Shown here piece by piece: positions 32,279 through 38,934 of a DNA stretch of 39,041 nt. Position 1 is the stretch's first letter. Each line of letters opens with the position of its first letter. The notes under the pieces were generated by a model. The model saw nothing but the letters and a program-made list of their open reading frames with translations. It made no database searches and was not told where the DNA came from. The stretch is from Massilia sp. CFBP 13721 (GTDB taxonomy: Bacteria > Pseudomonadota > Gammaproteobacteria > Burkholderiales > Burkholderiaceae_D). The stretch lies in assembly GCF_014842025.1 (NCBI RefSeq), contig NZ_JACYUY010000040.1, positions 1-39,041 on the forward strand. Reading direction: 5' to 3'. The position numbers and the translations under genes were made by a program.

Positions 32279-33372
32279 GCGCTTCTTCCAGCTTCGCCGG
32301 CAGCTATCTGGACAGCGACGTCCGCTTCCTGCTCAAGCGCCTGCCGCTGGCCGATTTCGTCGATGTGCGCGAGAAGGAAGCGCTGATCCAGTCGGGACGG
32401 CGCCACTACAGCGAGCTGCTGTCGCCGGAACGGCTGCCGTCGGGGCGTTACCTGGCGCTGTTCGACGCCGCCTGCCGCAGCAATGGCGAACGCATGGCGC
32501 GCGACTGCCTGCGCCTGGCCGGCCTGATCGCGGCGCGGCGCGGCGGTGCGGTCACGCTGGTATCGCTGGCGCGCGGCGGCACGCCGGTCGGCGTCGTCCT
32601 GAAACGCTTGCTGGAACAGGTGCACGGGCGCGCGACTGTTCACTATTCGGTCTCGATCGTGCGCGACCGCGGCATCGACGCCAATGCGCTGCGCCACATC
32701 CTGGCGCAGGGCCATTCTCCGGAATCGATCGTGTTCGTCGACGGCTGGACCGGCAAGGGCGTGATCGCGCGCGAGCTGGCGTCATCGATCGTGCGCTTCA
32801 ATGCGCAGCACGGTGTCGCGCTGGACGCCGGCCTGTACGTGCTGTCCGACCTGGCCGGCGCCGCTGCCCGCGCCGCCTCTTGTGACGATTACCTGATCCC
32901 GTCAAGCATCCTGAACGCGACGGTCTCCGGCCTGGTCAGCCGCTCGGTGCTCAATGAATCCATCGGCCCCGCCGACTTCCACGGCTGCGTGCTGTACGAC
33001 AGCTTTGCCGCCGAGGACCGCTCGCGCAGCTTTGTCGACGCGCTGGAACAGTTCGCGCTGGCGCAGGCCAGCCACGCGGAGCAAGCGCAATCGGTCGATG
33101 CCGCCGCCGCAGCAGCGCGCTCGCGCGCCTATATCGAGGCAGCGCAAGAACGCTACGGCATCGGCGACGTCAACCTGATCAAACCCGGCATCGGCGAAGC
33201 CACGCGCGTGCTGCTGCGCCGCGTGCCGCGCCTGCTGCTGCTGCGCGACCCCGACCATCCGGCCGTGGCGCACCTGCGCCTGCTGGCCATTGAGAAAAAC
33301 GTGCCGGTCGAAGTCGATCCGGCATTGCCCTACCAAGCTGTATCGCTGATCAGGAGTGCATCGGATGCATAA
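32275..33372 (+). CDS. StiP-type phosphoribosyltransferase with C-terminal PELOTA RNA-binding domain
   Basis: Protein of 365 residues from a GTG start coupled to the HAD stop (GTGA overlap, GGAGG upstream). The family was once labelled cysteine protease StiP, but the sequence shows a PRTase. It has VSLARGGTPVGVVLKRLL (about 96-113) and the PRPP loop IVFVDGWTGKGVI (152-164). A C-terminal domain of about 60 residues (RLLLLRDPDHPAVAHLRLLA, then VPVEVDPALPYQA) resembles the PELOTA/L7Ae-like RNA-binding fold. Two different PRTases in one operon suggest two successive ribosylations or a base exchange, perhaps on an RNA or nucleotide. The function is predicted only. Confidence 0.8.
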   Translation: MSASSSFAGSYLDSDVRFLLKRLPLADFVDVREKEALIQSGRRHYSELLSPERLPSGRYLALFDAACRSNGERMARDCLRLAGLIAARRGGAVTLVSLARGGTPVGVVLKRLLEQVHGRATVHYSVSIVRDRGIDANALRHILAQGHSPESIVFVDGWTGKGVIARELASSIVRFNAQHGVALDAGLYVLSDLAGAAARAASCDDYLIPSSILNATVSGLVSRSVLNESIGPADFHGCVLYDSFAAEDRSRSFVDALEQFALAQASHAEQAQSVDAAAAAARSRAYIEAAQERYGIGDVNLIKPGIGEATRVLLRRVPRLLLLRDPDHPAVAHLRLLAIEKNVPVEVDPALPYQAVSLIRSASDA

Positions 33373-34246
33373 ATCGATGGGCGCGTCGTTGTACGTGCCA
33401 GCCAATCACAAAGACCTGCTGCAGATCGCCAACGGCGAGAAACTGCCGCAGGCGCGCTCGCTGATTTTCTGTACCGAGGATGCGGTCGCCGACCGCGAAC
33501 TCGGCTGGGCGCTGTTCAACCTGTCGGTGGTATTGCAGAACATGCAGCCAGAGGTCCAGGCCGAGCGGTTCGTCCGCGTGCGCAATCCCGACGTGCTCAC
33601 GCGCGTGCTGGCGATGCCCGGCGCCCATAAACTCACCGGCTTCGTGATCCCGAAGGCGACGCGCCAGAATTTCGAGGCCTATTACCGCCTCGTGCGCGAT
33701 ACAAGCCACATGCTGATGCCAACGCTGGAAACGAGCGAGGTGTTCAGCGAGCGCGAGATGGAATCCTTCCGCGACCTGCTGCAATCGCCCGGCGTGCGCA
33801 GCCGCATCCTGGCGCTGCGCATCGGCGGTAACGATCTACTGGCCCTGCTCGGCCTGCGCCGCCCGCGCGGCATGACGATCTACCGCACCCCGCTCGGGCC
33901 GGTGATCGCGCGCCTCGTGACGGTCTTCCGCCCGCACGGCTTCATGCTCACCGCACCCGTGTTCGAGCACCTCGACCTGCCCGAACTGCTCGACCAGGAA
34001 GTCACCGAGGACATCGCCTACGGCATGATCGGCAAGACCGCGATCCACCCGAGCCAGATCGCGCCGATCGAAGAGCATTACAAGGTCCGGCCGCACGACC
34101 TGGCGGTGGCGCACGCGATCCTCGACGAGAACAGCCCGGCGGTCTTCAAGATGCACGAGTCGATGTGCGAAGTCGCCACTCACCGCGCCTGGGCCGAACG
34201 CCTGGTCGCGCAATCGCATATCTTCGGCGCGCACGGCGCCCTCTGA
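33365..34246 (+). CDS. CitE-like C-C bond lyase (HpcH/HpaI TIM barrel) of the Ter module
   Basis: TIM-barrel aldolase/lyase of 293 residues related to the citrate-lyase beta subunit. It has LYVPANHKDLLQIANGEKLP at the N terminus, the strand with the acidic residue in LIFCTEDAVADRE, the core PTLETSEVF with a metal-ligand Glu, and IGGNDLLALLGLRRP. The family signature GKTAIHPSQIAPIEEHY is near the end. I chose the ATG at 33365 because AGGAG lies 8 bases before it; the GTG at 33356 overlaps that site. It overlaps the StiP gene by 8 bases. It may build or cleave the carbon skeleton of the Ter metabolite. Confidence 0.85.
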   Translation: MHKSMGASLYVPANHKDLLQIANGEKLPQARSLIFCTEDAVADRELGWALFNLSVVLQNMQPEVQAERFVRVRNPDVLTRVLAMPGAHKLTGFVIPKATRQNFEAYYRLVRDTSHMLMPTLETSEVFSEREMESFRDLLQSPGVRSRILALRIGGNDLLALLGLRRPRGMTIYRTPLGPVIARLVTVFRPHGFMLTAPVFEHLDLPELLDQEVTEDIAYGMIGKTAIHPSQIAPIEEHYKVRPHDLAVAHAILDENSPAVFKMHESMCEVATHRAWAERLVAQSHIFGAHGAL

Positions 34247-34265
34247 ACATCGAAAGGGACACCCC

Positions 34266-35528
34266 ATGACTAACTTTTCACGCGGCCAGAAGGGCAAACT
34301 CGCCGACCTCGGCGTCGGCACCAGCTTCGCGGTCGACCTCGACATCGGAGCGCCGGGCATGGCGGTCGACGTCTCCTGCTTCGGCCTGGACAGCGCAGAT
34401 AAACTCTCGGACGACCGCTACATGGTGTTTTATAACCAGCTGGCCAGCCCGGGCGACGCGGTGCGCCTCGAGCTGCGCTCCGGCGGCGCCCGTTTCAACC
34501 TCAAGCTCGATGCGCTCCCGAGTTCGATCGCCAAACTCGTGTTCGTGGCGGCGATCGACGGCGCCCAAACCATGCGCGCGCTCGGCGCGTCCAGCCTGAG
34601 CCTCGGCAATGCCGTGCGCTTCCCGTGGTCGGGCAGCGACTTCGGCGACGAAAAGGCGGTGATCGTGGCCGAACTCTACCGGCGCGATGGCCAGTGGCGC
34701 TTCGGCGCCGTCGGCCAGGGTTTCAATGGCGGCCTGGCCGTGCTGCTCGAGCATTTCGGCGGCACGCAGGCGGCGCCATCGAAGCCAGCGCCGGCTGCTG
34801 CTCCCGCTGCGGCGCCGAAGGTTTCGCTGTCGAAGATCACGCTGGAAAAGCGCGGCGACAAGGTCTCGCTCGACAAGCGCGCCGGCGCCGGCTTCGGCCG
34901 CATCCACGTCAACCTGAACTGGAACCGTTCCAGCATCGCACCGGCGCCCGCCCCGGCCCCAGCGCCGGAAAAGGGTGGGCTGCTCGGCCGCCTCAGCGGC
35001 GCCGTCAGCGGCGCAATGGGCGGCGCGATGGCCGGCCGCAAACGCTCGGGCGGCATCGACCTCGATCTGGGCTGCATGTTCGAACTCGCCGACGGCCGCA
35101 AGGGTCTGGTGCAGGCGCTCGGCAACGCCTGGGGCGAATACGAAGGCGCGCCTTACATGAAGCTCGATGCCGACGACCGTACCGGCGCCTCCAGCAATGG
35201 CGAAAACCTGTACATCAACGGCGACCAGTTCGCCCAGATCCGGCGTGCGATCATTTTCACGTTCATCTACGAGGGTGTGCCGAACTGGTCCGCCACCGAC
35301 GGCGTGGTCACGATCGCGGTGCCGAACCAGTCCCCGATCGAGGTGCGCCTGGACGGCGGCGGCAGCCAGATGATGTGCGCGATTGCCATGATCGAAAACC
35401 AGGGCGGCCAACTGCAGGTGACCAAGATGGTCGAGTACTTCGAACAGCAGGGCCGCACCAGCGCGCACGAGATGATGGACCGGCGCTTTAATTTTGGACT
35501 GCGCTGGAAGACCGGGTCTAAGGATTGA
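34266..35528 (+). CDS. terA: TerA-like two-TerD-domain protein
   Basis: Protein of 420 residues with an N-terminal TerD-like domain (about 10-168) ending WRFGAVGQGFNGGLAVLLEH. An Ala/Pro linker (about 170-190), a KITLEKRGDKVSLDK repeat-like segment, a second Ala/Pro linker and a C-terminal TerA-type domain (about 255-420) with GGIDLDLGCMFELADGRKGL follow. The acidic calcium positions of the first domain are partly kept (DSADKLSDDRYMVFYNQ). Two TerD-type domains separated by flexible linkers could scaffold other Ter proteins. It starts 19 bases after the lyase gene, with GAAAGGGACA upstream, and closes the Ter cluster. terB, terC, terY and a second ATP-grasp are absent from this window. Confidence 0.85.
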   Translation: MTNFSRGQKGKLADLGVGTSFAVDLDIGAPGMAVDVSCFGLDSADKLSDDRYMVFYNQLASPGDAVRLELRSGGARFNLKLDALPSSIAKLVFVAAIDGAQTMRALGASSLSLGNAVRFPWSGSDFGDEKAVIVAELYRRDGQWRFGAVGQGFNGGLAVLLEHFGGTQAAPSKPAPAAAPAAAPKVSLSKITLEKRGDKVSLDKRAGAGFGRIHVNLNWNRSSIAPAPAPAPAPEKGGLLGRLSGAVSGAMGGAMAGRKRSGGIDLDLGCMFELADGRKGLVQALGNAWGEYEGAPYMKLDADDRTGASSNGENLYINGDQFAQIRRAIIFTFIYEGVPNWSATDGVVTIAVPNQSPIEVRLDGGGSQMMCAIAMIENQGGQLQVTKMVEYFEQQGRTSAHEMMDRRFNFGLRWKTGSKD

Positions 35529-35567
35529 TGGAAGCTTGACCCACACTTATGTTCATATTTTTCCTTT

Positions 35568-35584
35568 GTTCACGTAACGTGAAC
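35568..35584. promoter_or_regulatory. Operator palindrome 1 of the AbiE-like operon
   Basis: GTTCACGTAACGTGAAC is a perfect 17-base palindrome about a central A. It lies just upstream of the predicted -35 and matches operator 2, 65 bases away centre to centre. AbiEi antitoxins are known to bind inverted repeats in their own promoters. Confidence 0.75.
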
Positions 35585-35595
35585 GACGAAATAAG

Positions 35596-35624
35596 TTGAA
35601 CAGATAAACAGGATCGTTCATAAT
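35596..35624 (+). promoter_or_regulatory. Sigma-70 promoter of the AbiE-like operon
   Basis: TTGAAC (35596-35601), a 17-base spacer and CATAAT (35619-35624) form a good promoter. It lies between the two identical palindromes, so a bound dimer pair could loop out or cover it. Transcription would begin near 35631, at the edge of operator 2. Confidence 0.7.
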
Positions 35625-35633
35625 TTTTATTAG

Positions 35634-35648
35634 TTCACGTTACGTGAA
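35634..35648. promoter_or_regulatory. Operator palindrome 2 of the AbiE-like operon
   Basis: TTCACGTTACGTGAA is a 15-base palindrome about a central T, the same core as operator 1 (TTCACGTWACGTGAA). It covers the expected transcription start and lies just before the ribosome site GAGGA of the antitoxin gene. Confidence 0.75.
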
Positions 35649-35660
35649 AATTGAGGAAAT

Positions 35661-36725
35661 ATGAACGCCCGCCACGATGTGAAGGCAAGCTCGCCCGAAG
35701 CGCAATTGATCGAAGCGTCGCTGCAGGGCTTGCATGCGTCTACAGGAATCGAAGGCAAGCTTGTCGGCATGATCGGGACCAGGGGGCGGCGGGTGCGCCT
35801 TCGGGTCGCAGGGCAGTCACTGCAATACGGATATGAGGTCAAGCAGGTCGTCGACAGGTTTTCGACACTCGACGACCTGAAAGCGAGATCGGTGCTGGAT
35901 GAAGCCACCCTCCTGTTCTGTCCGGTTCTTACCGATGCCCTGGCAATACGCTGCCATTCCCTCGGCATTCAGTTTATCGACACTGCGGGGAATGCTTACA
36001 TCACCGATGGCGCCGGCATTCTCATCAGCGTCACTGGCAGGAAGCTGGACAAGGCATCGCGCCATTTGCAGGCGCGCGATGCGGGGATGACGCCGGCCAT
36101 GCTGCGCGTTCTGTTTGGCGCCCTGGCCGAGCCGGCTATGCTCAATGCCCCCTATCGCGAGATTTCTAATGCTGTGCAGGTGTCGACCGGCGCAATCGCC
36201 AAGGCATTCGAAGGCCTGGAAGCACGCGGCTTCATTACTGTCACGCCTGACGGCACCCGTCTCATCCGATCTCCTGAACTCGCAGTGAGCGAGTGGGCGA
36301 CCGGATACCTGCACCGTCTGCGGCCGAAGCTCAGGAAAATCCGCTTCGCCTCCGATCGAGCCGATGAGCTACGCAAGACCTGGAGCCCAGGCTACCGGGA
36401 ATCCGCGTGGAGTGGCGAAGTCGCGGCAGAATCGATTACCCAGCATCTGAACCCATCCTCGTACACGATTTACATGGACCTGGATAGCGAAGTGAAGGAT
36501 TTGATCAAAACCTATCGTCTACGAGCCGACCCAACAGGCAATATTGAAATCATTCAGCCATTCTGGAACATGGACAGGTTCGCCGATTCATTCCCGACAG
36601 TTCCGTGGCACCTCGTGTACGCCGACTTGCTTGAGACGCAGGACGGGCGCAACCTGGCGGTCGCCGATCAGATCTTCAAAAAAGTCGTCGCCCATGTACA
36701 CGATTCGCAAAGACAAACCGCTTAA
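35661..36725 (+). CDS. AbiEi-family type IV antitoxin / transcriptional regulator
   Basis: Protein of 354 residues. The N-terminal domain (about 10-130) carries the family motif FIDTAGNAYITDG (105-117) and a following ISVTGRK strand, as in the AbiEi_2 group. A winged helix (about 144-200, YREISNAVQVSTGAIAKAFEGL) is the likely DNA-binding part. The rest (about 210-354) is of unknown fold. GAGGA precedes the ATG. The toxin gene starts inside its 3' end (32-base overlap), the usual coupling of type IV pairs. Two TTCACGTWACGTGAA operators flank the promoter, consistent with autorepression. Base composition is visibly less GC-rich than the Ter genes just upstream, suggesting later acquisition. Confidence 0.8.
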   Translation: MNARHDVKASSPEAQLIEASLQGLHASTGIEGKLVGMIGTRGRRVRLRVAGQSLQYGYEVKQVVDRFSTLDDLKARSVLDEATLLFCPVLTDALAIRCHSLGIQFIDTAGNAYITDGAGILISVTGRKLDKASRHLQARDAGMTPAMLRVLFGALAEPAMLNAPYREISNAVQVSTGAIAKAFEGLEARGFITVTPDGTRLIRSPELAVSEWATGYLHRLRPKLRKIRFASDRADELRKTWSPGYRESAWSGEVAAESITQHLNPSSYTIYMDLDSEVKDLIKTYRLRADPTGNIEIIQPFWNMDRFADSFPTVPWHLVYADLLETQDGRNLAVADQIFKKVVAHVHDSQRQTA

Positions 36726-37548
36726 TCCGGTCATCCATGCCGTGCTGGCATCACTGCGCGACATTGGAAAAATATCCGGCACCGAGCATTTCATCGTTGG
36801 CGCGACCGCACGCGACATATTGATGACCCATGTGTTTGGCGTCGACGCAGCGCGGGCTACACGCGACGTCGACTTTGCGGTCGCCGTAAAGGACTGGCAT
36901 CAGTTCGAGGACATAAAAAACGCACTGGTTGATAGCGGTGATTTCGAGGCAGCCGCAGGCCAGGCTCACCGCCTCTACTATCGACGCAATGAATTTGGTC
37001 TTGCCTATCCTTTGGATCTTATCCCCTTCGGCGAAATCGAAGGTCCTGGCAATGTCATTGCCTGGCCACCCGACATGAAGGTGGTCATGAACGTGGCTGG
37101 CTATGCCGAAGCGCTCCAATCGGCGGTTCAGGTAGATATCGGTAACGGCGTTGGCGTTCGGGTTGTTTCCGTTCCAGCGCTGACAGCCTTGAAGATCCTT
37201 GCGTGGGATGAAAGAGGTCTTGCGACCAACAAGGATGCGGAGGACTTCTATTTCCTTACCAAGAACTATCATCAGGCTGCCAACGAGGACCGCCTATACG
37301 ATGAGGCGTATTCGCTCATGGAAATGGCAAATTATGACCGCGAATTGGCCGGAGCCGCGCTGCTTGGCTACGATACGCGCGTTATCCTCGACGCTTCCAC
37401 GCGCGATGCGATACTTGCTGTGCTGACTGACGCGCGGAAGCGCGACCGGCTCGTCATCCATATGGACCGGTCGATTGGCACGGATTCAGCGCACATTCAG
37501 CGCTTTGTCGCGCAATTCGAGTATGGATTGACACTTTCGCAGCTATAG
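36694..37548 (+). CDS. AbiEii-family nucleotidyltransferase toxin
   Basis: Protein of 284 residues of the nucleotidyltransferase AbiEii/AbiGii toxin type. The catalytic region is FIVGATARDILM (33-44), in place of the usual GS/GG loop, then RATRDVDFAVAV (54-65) with the DxD pair D58 and D60. A third acidic strand is near YPLDLIPFGEIEG (about 108-120). Helical C-terminal residues with ALTALKILAWDERG follow. I chose the ATG at 36694 inside the antitoxin gene over earlier unsupported starts. AbiE toxins act bacteriostatically and have been linked to phage resistance; the target nucleic acid or tRNA here is unknown. Lower GC than surrounding genes supports transfer together with the antitoxin. Confidence 0.8.
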   Translation: MYTIRKDKPLNPVIHAVLASLRDIGKISGTEHFIVGATARDILMTHVFGVDAARATRDVDFAVAVKDWHQFEDIKNALVDSGDFEAAAGQAHRLYYRRNEFGLAYPLDLIPFGEIEGPGNVIAWPPDMKVVMNVAGYAEALQSAVQVDIGNGVGVRVVSVPALTALKILAWDERGLATNKDAEDFYFLTKNYHQAANEDRLYDEAYSLMEMANYDRELAGAALLGYDTRVILDASTRDAILAVLTDARKRDRLVIHMDRSIGTDSAHIQRFVAQFEYGLTLSQL

Positions 37549-37567
37549 CTGTCCCTGCTCCTCGGTT

Positions 37568-37608
37568 GCCTGTCAGCTGCGAACAGGCTGGCCAACTGCC
37601 CAGGCCAG
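37568..37608. terminator. Tandem small hairpins after the AbiE-like operon
   Basis: GCCTGT/ACAGGC (37568-37573 and 37583-37588) and CTGGCC/GGCCAG (37588-37593 and 37603-37608) are two adjacent inverted repeats in the 74-base convergent space between the toxin gene and the DUF4256 gene. Neither has a T run, so terminator function is uncertain. Confidence 0.35.
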
Positions 37609-37622
37609 TCGAATAGCGTTCT

Positions 37623-38162
37623 CTAAACGGTCAGCGCCCCGCGAAAGCCGCGCACCGCGTAATACGACTGCGCGCCGTTGTGATACACGAACACCTGGTC
37701 ATAGCGGCGGTCGCAAAACAGCGCGCCTCCCAGCGCGCGCACGCGTGCCGGCGTTGCGATCCAGCTGGACGTTTTCAGGTCGAATTCGCCCACGGCTTGC
37801 AGGGCGCGGTACTGCGCTTCGGTCAATAGATCGATCCCCATTGCCGCTGCCATGCCCATGGCGCTGCCCTGCGGCTTGGCTTGTTTGCGCGCATCCAGTG
37901 CGGCGTTGTCAAAGCACAGGCTGCGCCGGCCGGCAGGACTCTCGGACACGCAATCGCAGAAGGTGATCGCTCCCGAATCGCGGTCGTGGCCGATCACGTC
38001 GGGCTCGCCGCCGCTCGCCTCCATGGCCGCAAGCGGCATCAGCGCGTCAGGCTTGCTGTCGAGCCTGCGGGCGACGGCAGCCCACGCGAGCGCCGGGTGG
38101 CGCTGCGGATGGCGCTCGAAGCGCGCCTGCAAAATCACGAGCAATTGTTCTTGTGTAGGCAT
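37623..38162 (-). CDS. DUF4256 family protein
   Basis: Cytosolic protein of 179 residues with no signal or TM segment. The family pattern is clear: ASGGEPDVIGHD (about 49-60), FCDCVSESPAGRRSLCFDN, ALDARKQAKPQGSAM, FDLKTSSWIATPARVRALGG, and the C-terminal DRRYDQVFVYHNGAQSYYAV with RGFRG. The conserved Cys, Glu, Arg and Tyr residues might form an active site, but no function is known to me. GGAGG lies 9 bases before the ATG. It is convergent with the AbiE-like operon and lies downstream of rpsJ on the same strand, separated from it by a large hairpin. Confidence 0.85.
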   Translation of the reverse strand: MPTQEQLLVILQARFERHPQRHPALAWAAVARRLDSKPDALMPLAAMEASGGEPDVIGHDRDSGAITFCDCVSESPAGRRSLCFDNAALDARKQAKPQGSAMGMAAAMGIDLLTEAQYRALQAVGEFDLKTSSWIATPARVRALGGALFCDRRYDQVFVYHNGAQSYYAVRGFRGALTV

Positions 38163-38306
38163 GTTCTAAAGCCTCCATTCAAGAGAAACCACCCCGGTCA
38201 AGTCAGGCGGCTGTACGGCGCCGTGTCGATTCCATGCAGTTGCACCTGTCGCATCGCTCAACACTGCGCGACCGATCTTAGCATGTAATATCAGGCAATC
38301 GCTCGG

Positions 38307-38331
38307 TAGAAGGCGGGCATGCCCGTCCTAC
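38307..38331. repeat. Short palindrome resembling the GTAGGG repeat family
   Basis: CGGGCATGCCCG (38314-38325) is a perfect 12-base palindrome. Its flanks GTAG and CTAC recall the outer ends of the repeats at 68-202 and 10528-10671. It may be a distant single-arm member. It lies between the DUF4256 gene and the rpsJ hairpin. Confidence 0.35.
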
Positions 38332-38343
38332 GACGTAAACGGC

Positions 38344-38391
38344 ATCGGGGCCGGGAAAGTCCGCCAAGTGGCGGCCCTTCCCGGCCCCGAT
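38344..38391 (-). terminator. Large stem-loop after rpsJ, probable terminator
   Basis: ATCGGGGCCGGGAA (38344-38357) and TTCCCGGCCCCGAT (38378-38391) pair perfectly over 14 bp, with an inner CCGCC-aagt-GGCGG stem. It starts about 40 bases after the rpsJ stop. Only a short TTTA follows on the minus strand, so it may end or protect the tuf-rpsJ transcript rather than act as a textbook terminator. No gene is seen in 38163-38431. Confidence 0.6.
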
Positions 38392-38431
38392 TCATTTCGG
38401 CGCGCGATTTTGTCGCGTCAGCCCGAAAAAA

Positions 38432-38746
38432 TTACTGCAGCTTGATTTCGACGTCGACGCCAGCTGGCAGGTCCAGCTTCATCAGTGCGTCGACGGTCTT
38501 GTCGGTTGGGTCCACGATGTCCATCAGACGCTGGTGCGTACGGATTTCGAACTGGTCGCGCGAGGTCTTGTTGACGTGCGGCGAACGCAGGACGTCGAAA
38601 CGCTGGATACGGGTCGGCAGTGGGACTGGGCCCTTGACGACGGCGCCGGTGCGCTTGGCGGTGTCGACGATTTCCAGTGCGGACTGGTCGATCAGCTTGT
38701 AGTCGAACGCTTTCAGGCGGATACGGATTTTCTGATTCTGGGACAT
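38432..38746 (-). CDS. rpsJ: 30S ribosomal protein S10
   Basis: Small-subunit protein and NusE transcription antitermination factor, 104 residues (E. coli 103). It reads NQKIRIRLKAFDYKLIDQSA, then VKGPVPLPTRIQRFDVLRSP and DIVDPTDKTVDALMKLDLPA. It keeps its usual place directly after tuf on the minus strand, but the gene that normally follows it, rplC, lies 11.6 kb further on. It is therefore expressed apart from the rest of the S10 operon, with a large hairpin after its stop. The tuf-rpsJ gap (188 bases) holds two more hairpins and a TATACT hexamer (minus, 38841-38836) without a clear -35. Confidence 0.99.
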   Translation of the reverse strand: MSQNQKIRIRLKAFDYKLIDQSALEIVDTAKRTGAVVKGPVPLPTRIQRFDVLRSPHVNKTSRDQFEIRTHQRLMDIVDPTDKTVDALMKLDLPAGVDVEIKLQ

Positions 38747-38860
38747 GCTAGTTCCTTAGAAAAGAGCGAACCGGCGCGTGGCCGGCAATGATTTGTCAGG
38801 TACTTCAGGGACAACGGGTACAGCAAAGGAGCGAAAGTATATCACCGTTCCTACTTGAAC

Positions 38861-38892
38861 AGAGGGGACAGAATCGGAATTCTGTCCCCTCT
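38861..38892. repeat. GGGGACAGAAT palindrome between tuf and rpsJ
   Basis: AGAGGGGACAGAAT (38861-38874) and ATTCTGTCCCCTCT (38879-38892) form a perfect 14-bp stem with loop CGGA. The core GGGGACAGAAT recalls dispersed palindromes of REP type near tyrosine (IS200-like) transposases in related bacteria, from memory only. No transposase is near. Confidence 0.6.
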
Positions 38893-38898
38893 TGTTGT

Positions 38899-38920
38899 GC
38901 CGGCGGAACGAACCGCCGGC
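38899..38920 (-). terminator. GC-rich hairpin after tuf
   Basis: GCCGGCGG (38899-38906) and CCGCCGGC (38913-38920) pair perfectly around AACGAA, 15 bases beyond the tuf stop. No T run follows on the minus strand, so it may be a partial terminator adjusting rpsJ relative to tuf. Confidence 0.5.
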
Positions 38921-38934
38921 AGATCAAACGCTAA

